A stretch of 7,470 nt of DNA from an uncultured Prosthecobacter sp. (GTDB taxonomy: Bacteria; Verrucomicrobiota; Verrucomicrobiia; Verrucomicrobiales; Verrucomicrobiaceae), in the NCBI GenBank assembly GCA_937941745.1, contig CALDGV010000013.1:1-7470 (forward strand). Direction: 5' to 3'. This document shows positions 1 to 6,169 of the stretch, piece by piece. The translations under genes were made by a program, and so were the position numbers. The notes beneath the pieces are model-generated. The model was not told the origin of the DNA, did not search any database, and worked only from the letters and a program-made list of their open reading frames with translations. How positions within the stretch are numbered: position 1 is the first letter of the stretch; the number at the start of each line of letters is the position of its first letter.

Positions 1-338
1 TTGTCCGCGAAGACATAGGCCGCATTGAAACCGGCGTCCGCAAAGGTCGCGTTCGAGAGCGTTCCGGTCTTCGCATCGACATCGAGCGTGGCAAACTGCT
101 TCGCCGAGCGCACGGAGGCATACAGATGTTTGCGATCCGGACTGAAGGAGAGGCTTCCCGGCGCACCCGGCAGCGCCAGTTCGCCTTGGCGTGTGAGTTC
201 ACCGGTCGATTCATCCAGCGACCACACTGCGATGCGTTTCTCGCCGCTTTCGGAGACATAGACGATCGTCGGACCGGCAAACGCGATGGAGACGAAGCAA
301 ATGAGCGTGAGGATGACTTTCATGGAATTGGAAATCAT
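1..338 (-). CDS. Secreted beta-propeller lactonase-family protein (6-phosphogluconolactonase-like), 3' end missing
   Basis: Only about the first 112 residues are in the window; the frame is open to the left edge. Reading from 323 gives MKVILTLICFVSIAFA, a clear signal peptide with probable cleavage before GPTIVYVS, so the product is exported. What follows has the rhythm of the lactonase family PF10282: an IVYVSESG strand, then IAVWSLDESTGELTRQGEL, then SFSPDRKHLYASVRS, then LDVDAKTGTLS, which are the repeated blades of a seven-bladed propeller. Family members include cytoplasmic 6-phosphogluconolactonase. Export makes a pentose-phosphate role unlikely here, and an extracytoplasmic sugar-lactone or binding role is inference. 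Two in-frame starts exist. ATG at 338-336 overlaps the TGA of the preceding sulfatase as ATGA and adds MISNS; ATG at 323-321 gives a tighter signal peptide. I chose 338 because two other junctions in the operon use the same overlap. Neither start has a good Shine-Dalgarno. No catalytic residues can be checked in this fragment. Confidence 0.72.
   Translation of the reverse strand, partial: MISNSMKVILTLICFVSIAFAGPTIVYVSESGEKRIAVWSLDESTGELTRQGELALPGAPGSLSFSPDRKHLYASVRSAKQFATLDVDAKTGTLSNATFADAGFNAAYVFAD
335..338 (-). promoter_or_regulatory. ATGA stop/start overlap, sulfatase to lactonase
   Basis: The minus-strand sequence CAACCCATGA (335-344) holds the TGA stop of the sulfatase (337-335) and a candidate ATG of the lactonase (338-336). 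Such 4-base overlaps normally mean translational coupling by ribosome re-initiation. The same ten bases occur at the junction at 4865-4874. An in-frame ATG 15 bases downstream (323-321) is the competing start. Confidence 0.6.
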
Positions 339-1750
339 GGGTTGAGATCGTTCGTCCGCACTGCCGCGAGTTTGGCGGCGAGTTTAGTTTTCCATTCTTC
401 GACAAGCGAGACGTGGTCGAGGGACTTGGCGAGGTTGGTGAGTTGGCGGGGGTCGTTCTGCATGTCGTAGAGTTCGAAGCCACCTTTCGCATCCTCTCCG
501 TATTGGATGAAGACCCAGCGGTCGTCGCGGAGCATGAGGCCTTTGCTGGATCCGGCGACGCTGAAGACGGTGTCGTGAACCTTCGCGTGTGGATCGTCGA
601 GGATAAGGCTGATGTCGCGGCCTTGCAGGCGGGCTGGGACTTCGAGGCCGCAGAGCTTCGCGGTGGTGGGATAAAGATCGAGCAGTTCGACGAGCGAATC
701 GCTCACGCCGGACTTTTTGCCGGGCACGCTGATGATGAGCGGCACGCGGGCAGATTCGTCGTGCAGGCTGACTTTGGCCCAGAAATCGTGTTCACCGAGG
801 TGGTAGCCATGGTCGCTGGTAAAGATGACGATGGTGTTGTCCGCCTGCCCGGACTTTTCGAGCGCGTCCAGCACCTTGCCGACCTGCGCGTCCATGAAGC
901 TCACGGCGGCATAGTAGCCGGAAACAGCCTTCTTTTGCCGCGTGAGGTCCATCTGCATGTTCACGCTGGTCTTGTAGTTGATGCCGTTTTTAGGGATGTC
1001 ATCCCAATCGCCAGCCACCTTCTCCGGCAGCGTCATCTGCTCCCAGGGATAGAGGTCGAAATACTTCTTCGGCGCAACGAAGGGCACATGCGGCCGCACA
1101 AAGCCCACGGCGAGGAAAAACGGCTCCTGTGCATGCTTCTCGATGAGCTCGCAGGCCTTCACGGCCGTTTTGCCATCGGAGTGCACCATGTCATCGCCAT
1201 CTGCGGCGACGATGACGAAGGTGTTGCCACCCATGACGGGCTTTTTGCCCTCCGGGTTCTTTTCCAAGGTCTCGCCGATGCCGGGTGCCTGCCACTCGGG
1301 GCCCTGGCTGTTGAAGCGCTCGGTCCACGACGCAGGGTCGTCCGCCTCGTCACCGCCTTTCTCGATGCCACCGGGCACACCCATGTGGAAGATCTTACTG
1401 ACACGGGCGGAGTAGTAGCCCGCATTCTTGAAATGCTGCGCCCACGTCGCACGGTCGCCGATGGCTACTCGCGGGCTGATGTAGCCCTGCACGCCGGTCG
1501 CATGCGGATAGTAACCGGACATGAACGAGGCCCGCGAAGGCCCGCAGTAGCTGCCCTGGCAATGCGCACGCGTGAAGCGCATCCCACGAGCTGCGAGGCG
1601 GTCGATGTTCGGCGTCTGGCAGACCTTGTTGCCATAGCAGCCGAGGGCGGTGGACGTCAGGTCATCCGCAATGATGAAGAGGACGTTTGGCTGCGCTGAG
1701 AGAAGCGTGGTTCCACAGGCAAGGGCCAGAAGCGCGAAACGGAAGATCAT
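335..1750 (-). CDS. Secreted sulfatase, iduronate-2-sulfatase-like (Cys-type)
   Basis: A 471-residue hydrolase predicted to remove sulfate esters from a glycan outside the cytoplasm. Residues 1-19 form a signal peptide with likely cleavage at SA|QP. PNVLFIIADD follows, where D29 and D30 are the expected metal ligands. The sulfatase signature C69-G-P-S-R supplies the cysteine converted to formylglycine. Other family positions are K119/H122 in SKIFH, H221 in RPHVPF, and D313/H314 in TSDHGYHLGEH, with K326 shortly after. The FDLYP segment after RPHVP and the DHGxHLGE form are characteristic of the iduronate-2-sulfatase branch (SulfAtlas S1_7 type, by recognition only). The C-terminal subdomain carries the usual ELYDMQNDP motif. 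Length is normal for the branch and no key residue is missing. An in-frame TGA lies two codons upstream of the ATG at 1750, so the start cannot lie further upstream. It follows the related 510-residue gene after 62 bases and overlaps the lactonase start. The exact substrate is unknown. Confidence 0.93.
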   Translation of the reverse strand: MIFRFALLALACGTTLLSAQPNVLFIIADDLTSTALGCYGNKVCQTPNIDRLAARGMRFTRAHCQGSYCGPSRASFMSGYYPHATGVQGYISPRVAIGDRATWAQHFKNAGYYSARVSKIFHMGVPGGIEKGGDEADDPASWTERFNSQGPEWQAPGIGETLEKNPEGKKPVMGGNTFVIVAADGDDMVHSDGKTAVKACELIEKHAQEPFFLAVGFVRPHVPFVAPKKYFDLYPWEQMTLPEKVAGDWDDIPKNGINYKTSVNMQMDLTRQKKAVSGYYAAVSFMDAQVGKVLDALEKSGQADNTIVIFTSDHGYHLGEHDFWAKVSLHDESARVPLIISVPGKKSGVSDSLVELLDLYPTTAKLCGLEVPARLQGRDISLILDDPHAKVHDTVFSVAGSSKGLMLRDDRWVFIQYGEDAKGGFELYDMQNDPRQLTNLAKSLDHVSLVEEWKTKLAAKLAAVRTNDLNP

Positions 1751-1812
1751 TGCTCATGAACGAACCATAGCCGCAGCTCTGTCATCCAGGGTCAGAAGGA
1801 CCAAGCGACCAC
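1751..1812 (-). other. Short intergenic gap between the two iduronate-2-sulfatase-like genes
   Basis: These 62 bases hold no ORF. The only inverted repeat I see is a 4-base stem (GGTC/GACC around a 5-base loop, 1790-1802) without a T run, too weak for a terminator. No Shine-Dalgarno precedes the ATG at 1750, and no convincing -35/-10 pair is visible. The gap is compatible with transcription reading straight through. Confidence 0.5.
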
Positions 1813-3345
1813 TTACTCAGGAATTGGATCACTGCGCTTCACCGTCTTGCCTTCCCACACTGCTTCATCGGTCTTTTTGTCGTAGGTGAGCACTCGGCTG
1901 GCGCTGTTCGGAGCAGGCGGCACATCAATCTTCGGCAGCCATTTGCGATGCTCGGCAATGATGGCCGCGTTTTCGGACTTGGCAGAGATATTGGTCCACT
2001 CGTTCGGATCGTTGACCATGTCGTAGAGCTCCTCGCTTCCATCGGCGTAGGTGATGTAGCGCCATTTTTCACTGCGCACGGCATGGTTGCCTTGGTTGTG
2101 GCTGGTCACGGCGGGACGTTCGCGTTGGGTCGCGGCATCCTTGAGCTGCGGGGTGAGACTGAGGCCTTCCAAATCATCGCGCTTCGTCAATCCGGCGAGC
2201 TCGATGAGCGTGGGATAGATGTCGAGCAACTCGGCAGGCTGGTTGCAACGCTGGCCGGAGGTGATGCCGGGACCTGCAAAGATGAGCGGCACCTTCGTCC
2301 CGCGATCCCAGAGCGTGTTTTTGCCGGTGATGGACTTTTCCCCAAGGTGCCAGCCGTGATCGCCCCAGAGGACAATGATGGTGTTGTCAGCCTGCCCCGC
2401 CTCCTCCAAGGCTGACATCAGTCGTCCGATCTGCGCATCCACGAAACTGGTGCAGGCCAGATAGCTGCGCACCAAGTTGCGCCATTGGTTGTTCTCCTTC
2501 AGCCACTTCAGACGTGGCTCAGGAAGCTCCCAATGAAGATACCAGGAGAAGCGAGGCGTGTCCTCACGGTCATTCTCCAGGATCTTGGGCAGCACGCTGT
2601 CATCATCGGGATAGAGATCGAACCACTTCTGGGTGGCATAGCAGGGCACGTGGGGCAGGAAGAATCCGGCGGCGATGAAGAATGGCTGATCCTTTGGCAC
2701 TTTCTTGATCTGTTCGGCAGTCCATGAGGCCACCTGATAGTCACCTTTGCCAGTGTCGTCGTTGTCCAAAGGCCAAACCCCCCAGTCCATGGCTGGATGA
2801 TTGCCCATCGGCGCAGGGGGCGTTAGCTTCTGAGGCGGCTTGGAGCCAACGCCACCATAGGGTGCGGTCACCTGAAACTCGGGCTTGGCAGCTGAAAGCT
2901 TGCCTCCGCCAGCCTTGTTCTTCGCCTTGCCCTTGCCAGGCCCACCAGCACCGCCACCTGTTCCGCCATGGTAGATCTTGCCGGTGGCATAAGTGCGGTA
3001 GCCATGGTTCTCAAAGTGCTGAGGCAGCGTCACGCGGTCCTTCCATTGCGGCAGCGTGCGGAACCAAGGTGAAAGGCCGTAGATGCCCGTGGTGGTGGGG
3101 CGCAGGCCAAGCAGCAAACTGGTGCGCGAGGGATTGCACAACGGCATGTTGCAGTGCGCGTTCGTGAAGGTCGTGCCGCGGGCGGCAAGCTTGTCGAGGT
3201 TCGGTGTCTTCGCCATTGGATGGCCGCCGAGATGACCGATCCAGTCGTTCTGGTCATCAATGGCGATGAAGAGGACGTTGGGTTTGGCCGCGAAGAGCGC
3301 AGGGCAGAGGGCGAGGAGATAAAATAGAGCAGCGAGGCGCATCAT
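1813..3345 (-). CDS. Secreted sulfatase, iduronate-2-sulfatase-like (Cys-type) with Gly/Lys-rich insert
   Basis: A 510-residue exported sulfatase. The signal peptide spans about residues 1-20 (cleavage near FAA|KP); the C14 context LALC is not a proper lipobox. Active-site features are D30/D31 in FIAIDD, the formylglycine motif C70-N-P-S-R, K123/H126 in GKIYH, H232 in LPHVP, D329/H330 in WGDHGWHLGE and K342. The KWFDLYP segment and DHGWHLGE place it in the same iduronate-2-sulfatase-like branch as the gene 62 bases downstream, but the two have clearly diverged and probably differ in specificity. Two oddities stand out. Residues 127-154, right after the active-site GKIYH, are a low-complexity Gly/Lys patch. 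There is also a C-terminal tail of about 40 residues (PPAPNSASRVLTYDKKTDE onward) beyond the sister gene's end. Two consecutive ATGs lie at 3345 and 3342; the first is taken, without a visible Shine-Dalgarno. Substrate unknown. Confidence 0.92.
   Translation of the reverse strand: MMRLAALFYLLALCPALFAAKPNVLFIAIDDQNDWIGHLGGHPMAKTPNLDKLAARGTTFTNAHCNMPLCNPSRTSLLLGLRPTTTGIYGLSPWFRTLPQWKDRVTLPQHFENHGYRTYATGKIYHGGTGGGAGGPGKGKAKNKAGGGKLSAAKPEFQVTAPYGGVGSKPPQKLTPPAPMGNHPAMDWGVWPLDNDDTGKGDYQVASWTAEQIKKVPKDQPFFIAAGFFLPHVPCYATQKWFDLYPDDDSVLPKILENDREDTPRFSWYLHWELPEPRLKWLKENNQWRNLVRSYLACTSFVDAQIGRLMSALEEAGQADNTIIVLWGDHGWHLGEKSITGKNTLWDRGTKVPLIFAGPGITSGQRCNQPAELLDIYPTLIELAGLTKRDDLEGLSLTPQLKDAATQRERPAVTSHNQGNHAVRSEKWRYITYADGSEELYDMVNDPNEWTNISAKSENAAIIAEHRKWLPKIDVPPAPNSASRVLTYDKKTDEAVWEGKTVKRSDPIPE
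2884..2967 (-). repeat. Low-complexity Gly/Lys-rich insert in the 510-residue sulfatase
   Basis: Residues 127-154 read GGTGGGAGGPGKGKAKNKAG and then GGKLSAAK, made almost only of Gly, Lys and Ala. It follows the active-site segment GKIYH directly, where the sister sulfatase (335-1750) has an ordinary sequence. It looks like a flexible, positively charged surface loop. A role in holding polyanionic substrate is only speculation. Confidence 0.7.
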
Positions 3346-3401
3346 GGTGGGCAGGTTTAACGATGGACGGGCTTACGATGCTTCAAGTCAATGCGAGGGC
3401 A
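3346..3401 (-). other. Short intergenic gap between arylsulfatase and iduronate-2-sulfatase-like genes
   Basis: These 56 bases hold no gene and no hairpin worth calling. A TTGACT hexamer (minus strand, 3391-3386) resembles a -35 box, but no TATAAT-like box lies 16-18 bases downstream of it. The spacing and direction fit one continuous transcript. Confidence 0.5.
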
Positions 3402-4868
3402 TCACTCTTTGGCGGCTTTAGCCTGGTTGTTTTTGAAGACGATGATCTCCGCGTCGTTCGCCTGTTTCTCGCCGGGCGTGCTGCGGCCTTCGTCGATGAT
3501 CGTTTGGAGTTGCTGGGTGAGCTTGGCGACGACTTCGGGATGCTGGCCGCTGAGGTTCTTGGTCTCCGCGCTGTCCGTGCTGAGGTCATAGAGCTGGGTT
3601 TGGGGCAGACCGGCTTTGGCGGCCTCGGCATCGCCGGGTTTGCCCCAGCCACCGGATCCTGGGCAAAGACAGAGCTTCCAACGGCCTTCCCGGACGGCAA
3701 AGCGGCCGTTGATGCTGTGATGCACGATGACACGCGTGGTTTCCGCAGCGCCGCTGAGCGCGGGAAGGAGGCTCACACTGTCCTCACCGGCACTCGCGGG
3801 CAGTTTCACGCCGAGCAGTTCGGCGCAGGTGGCCATCAGATCGACGTGGCAGACAGGCTGCGTGCTTTGGGAACCTGCTTTGACCTTCCCCGGCCAGCGG
3901 ACGAAAAACGGCACACGGTGGCCGCCGTCCCAGATGTCAGCCTTGTAGCCTCGATGCGGCCCGCTGGCATAGTGGCCCTGCTTTTCGAGCTTCGGCGTGC
4001 CAGCGGCAGGCGAGCAGCCGTTGTCACTGGTGAAGATGACGAGCGTTTTTTCCGCGATGCCCGCCGCATCAAGTGCCGCAAGCACCTCGCCGACGGCCCA
4101 GTCGGTCTCCATGACGAAGTCAGCGTAGTCGCCGAGACCGCTTTTACCCTGCCAGGCCTTCGATGGCACGATGGGCGTGTGCGGCGAGTTCAGCGGCAGG
4201 TAGAGAAAAAAGGGCTGCCCGGTCTTGGCGCGCTCACGGATGTATTCCGCGCTTTTGGCTGCGAGCAGCGGCAGCATGTCCACCGGCTCGATCATCTGCG
4301 TGACGCGATCGCCTTCAAACACCGACTTCATCATCCGCGCGTGATGAAAGCCGAAAAAATGGTCAAAGCCGCGTGTCACCGGCCCGTCGTGAGTCACCGC
4401 GCCGAGCGGTGCCCCCTCTCCCACACCTTTTTTCTTCTTTGCGGCCCTTTCACCACCCTCGACCGTGTAGCCGAGGTGCCATTTGCCAATGCAGGCCGTG
4501 TGATAGCCGTGCTGCTTCAAGAATGCAGGCACTGTGAGCCGGTCCGCAGCGATCAGCGGCTCCGCATAATCACTCAGCACACTGCTTTGCAGGCGCGTGC
4601 GCCAGGCGTAGCGCCCTGTGAGCAACCCATAACGCGTCGGCGTGCACACCGAGGAACCGCTGTGCGCGTCCGTGAAGGTCATGCCCTGACTAGCAAGCCG
4701 GTCGAGCTGGGGCGTGGCGATTTTTCCGCGCTTAGGATTCAAGACCTGCACATCGCCATAACCCAGATCATCCGCGAGGATGTAAACGATGTTCGGCGGC
4801 GCGGCGTAGAGTGCGGACACCAGCCCTAGGATGGCGAACAGTGCGACCTTTATGAAATCATGCGTCAT
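3402..4868 (-). CDS. Secreted arylsulfatase A-type sulfatase (Cys-type)
   Basis: A 488-residue exported sulfatase. The signal peptide is about residues 1-22 (FIKVALFAILGLVSALYA, then APPN). PNIVYILADDLGYGD supplies metal ligands D33/D34, C75-T-P-T-R is the formylglycine motif in CTPTRYGLLTGRY, and GKWHLG (K129/H131), SPHTP (H230) and TSDNG (D282/N283) complete the active site. GFDHFFGF and the ADIWDGGHRVPFFVRWPG block are typical of arylsulfatase A / N-acetylgalactosamine-6-sulfatase-like enzymes and differ from the DHG type of the two downstream genes. A short Lys patch (AAKKKKGVG, residues 142-150) sits just after GKWHLG. The C-terminal subdomain has the standard QLYDLSTDSAETKNL motif. ATG at 4868 is chosen because it overlaps the TGA of the upstream sulfatase as ATGA and gives a well-formed signal peptide. 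Regiospecificity and substrate cannot be assigned. Confidence 0.93.
   Translation of the reverse strand: MTHDFIKVALFAILGLVSALYAAPPNIVYILADDLGYGDVQVLNPKRGKIATPQLDRLASQGMTFTDAHSGSSVCTPTRYGLLTGRYAWRTRLQSSVLSDYAEPLIAADRLTVPAFLKQHGYHTACIGKWHLGYTVEGGERAAKKKKGVGEGAPLGAVTHDGPVTRGFDHFFGFHHARMMKSVFEGDRVTQMIEPVDMLPLLAAKSAEYIRERAKTGQPFFLYLPLNSPHTPIVPSKAWQGKSGLGDYADFVMETDWAVGEVLAALDAAGIAEKTLVIFTSDNGCSPAAGTPKLEKQGHYASGPHRGYKADIWDGGHRVPFFVRWPGKVKAGSQSTQPVCHVDLMATCAELLGVKLPASAGEDSVSLLPALSGAAETTRVIVHHSINGRFAVREGRWKLCLCPGSGGWGKPGDAEAAKAGLPQTQLYDLSTDSAETKNLSGQHPEVVAKLTQQLQTIIDEGRSTPGEKQANDAEIIVFKNNQAKAAKE
4865..4868 (-). promoter_or_regulatory. ATGA stop/start overlap, sulfatase to sulfatase
   Basis: The TGA (4867-4865) of the 434-residue sulfatase overlaps the ATG (4868-4866) of the 488-residue sulfatase. 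The surrounding minus-strand sequence CAACCCATGA (4865-4874) is identical to that at 335-344. Translational coupling is the likely consequence. A purine-rich stretch encoding the Lys tail lies upstream, but its AGGGG is about 14 bases from the ATG, too far for a normal Shine-Dalgarno. Confidence 0.75.
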
Positions 4869-6169
4869 GGGTTGTTCTTTTTCCCCTTCTTCTTTTTACC
4901 AGCACCAGATTGCTCAAACTGACGGTCAAGCGCGACGGGGCGGGCGTCCTTGTATTGATCGAGCACGGCCTGGAGCTTCGCGCGGGCGGGATGATCGCCG
5001 GTGAGCGGAGTCTTCTCCTGCGCATCGGCCCGAAGATCGTAGAGTTCGCCAGTGCGGTAGAGCTTGTGCTCATGGTCGAAGGCCAGCTCCTTCACGGTGA
5101 GATCCTTCGACTGGCGCGGTGAATACCACATGTAGATGGCTTCGCGAGGCGTGCCGGGCTCGCCCTTGAGCTGCGGGAGGAAGCTGATGCCATCGAGCCC
5201 TGCGGGCACGGGCACACCTGCGGCGGCGCAGAGGGTGGGGAGGAAGTCAGCGCAGCTGATGAGATCGCGGTTCACGCGGCCCTGCTTCATCACGGCAGGC
5301 CAACTTGCAATGAAGGGCACATGATGGCCGCCGTGCGTCGTGCTGCCTTTGCCACCGGGGAAGTCCGCGCCTTTGAAGCGGCTCGTCGCGCCTCTGCCGG
5401 TGCCGTTGTCGCCAATGAACATGAGCAGCGTGTTGTCGCGGATGCCGAGTTCGCCCAGCTTCGTATCCAGGCGGCCGATCATCTTGTCCATGTAGGCGAC
5501 CATTTCGGCGAAGTGCTTCACATCGCGTTGTTTCGCCTCGCTGCTGATCCTGGTGTCCCAGTCCGGGCTGTCGGGCGTTGGCTGGTAGGGATCGTGCGTG
5601 AGGATCATCGGGTAATAGAGGAAGAAGGGCTTCTCCTTGTGCCGCGTGACGAAATCGAGCGCGAAGTCGTTGATGAGCGTGGGGCCGTAGCTGCCCTTCG
5701 GGTATTCTCTTTCCTCGCCGTTGAGTTCGAGGCCGGGATTCGCATAGCGCGGCGGGCGGCGTGTCTGCTGCCAGAGAAGCGATTCATCAAAGCCGAAGTG
5801 CTGGGGCGAGTCCTTCTCGTGCCCGAGCTGCCATTTGCCGCAGATGCCGGTGGCATAGCCAGCCTGCTTCAGCAGATGCGCGAACGTGGTCTCGGTGCGC
5901 ACGAGCGTGCCGAAGTTCAGGTAATTGCGCACATTGTACTTCCCCGTCATGAGCTGCACGCGCGTGGGCGTGCAGAGCGGCTGCGAGTGGCAGCGCTCGA
6001 AGCGCATGCCGTTCGCCGCAAGGCGGTCGAGGTTCGGCGTCTGATACGACTCGCCACCATTTGCGGTGACACACTCGTAGCCGAAGTCATCGGCCATGAT
6101 CAGAATCACGTTGGGCTGCGCCGCGAAGAGCGACGGGCACAAGGCGAGAAGGAGCAGGAATCGTTTCAT
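4865..6169 (-). CDS. Secreted arylsulfatase-type sulfatase (Cys-type) with GKWQLG variant and Lys-rich tail
   Basis: A 434-residue exported sulfatase. The signal peptide is about residues 1-17 (MKRFLLLLALCPSLFAA, then QPN), nearly the same as that of the 510-residue gene. Motifs in order: MADDFGYE (D27/D28 metal ligands), C66-T-P-T-R in LCTPTRVQLMTGKYNVRNY (formylglycine), CGKWQLG (K112), LTHDPYQP (H192), GDNG (D254/N255) and K274 in GGKGSTTHGG. In most arylsulfatase A-like enzymes the GKW motif reads GKWHLG; here the His is Gln (Q114), which alters a residue near the sulfate site and may reflect a distinct subfamily. GELYDLRAD marks the C-terminal subdomain. The protein ends in a basic tail, GKKKKGKKNNP. 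ATG at 6169 overlaps the upstream TGA, and the TGA here overlaps the next start, so it is tightly embedded in the operon. Substrate unknown. Confidence 0.92.
   Translation of the reverse strand: MKRFLLLLALCPSLFAAQPNVILIMADDFGYECVTANGGESYQTPNLDRLAANGMRFERCHSQPLCTPTRVQLMTGKYNVRNYLNFGTLVRTETTFAHLLKQAGYATGICGKWQLGHEKDSPQHFGFDESLLWQQTRRPPRYANPGLELNGEEREYPKGSYGPTLINDFALDFVTRHKEKPFFLYYPMILTHDPYQPTPDSPDWDTRISSEAKQRDVKHFAEMVAYMDKMIGRLDTKLGELGIRDNTLLMFIGDNGTGRGATSRFKGADFPGGKGSTTHGGHHVPFIASWPAVMKQGRVNRDLISCADFLPTLCAAAGVPVPAGLDGISFLPQLKGEPGTPREAIYMWYSPRQSKDLTVKELAFDHEHKLYRTGELYDLRADAQEKTPLTGDHPARAKLQAVLDQYKDARPVALDRQFEQSGAGKKKKGKKNNP
6166..6169 (-). promoter_or_regulatory. ATGA stop/start overlap, first to second sulfatase
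   Basis: The TGA (6168-6166) ending the C-terminal domain of the first sulfatase overlaps the ATG (6169-6167) of the next. There is no Shine-Dalgarno in front, so re-initiation by the terminating ribosome is the likeliest way the second gene is translated. Confidence 0.75.

Noticed and set aside
413..1699. A 428-codon open frame on the plus strand opposite the 471-residue sulfatase
   Set aside because: It has the same antisense-shadow character, with no recognisable motifs, and lies wholly within a well-supported gene.
1790..1802. A small inverted repeat (GGTC/GACC) between two sulfatases as a terminator
   Set aside because: The stem is only four base pairs with no following T run on the transcribed strand.
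3304..3345. Lipoprotein signal in the 510- and 434-residue sulfatases (LALC)
   Set aside because: The residue before Cys is Leu, where a lipobox needs Gly, Ala or Ser. A normal signal peptidase I site (FAA) follows a few residues later.
3386..3391. TTGACT as a -35 box for a promoter in front of the 510-residue sulfatase
   Set aside because: There is no -10-like hexamer at 16-18 bases. The nearest AT-rich hexamer (TTAAAC) is 25 bases away, too far for a sigma-70 promoter.
3363..4829. A 488-codon open frame on the plus strand opposite the 488-residue arylsulfatase
   Set aside because: It mirrors a minus-strand gene with full sulfatase motifs and a signal peptide. Its translation is Arg/Ala/Gly/Val-rich with no recognisable domain. 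High-GC codon usage commonly leaves such antisense frames open.
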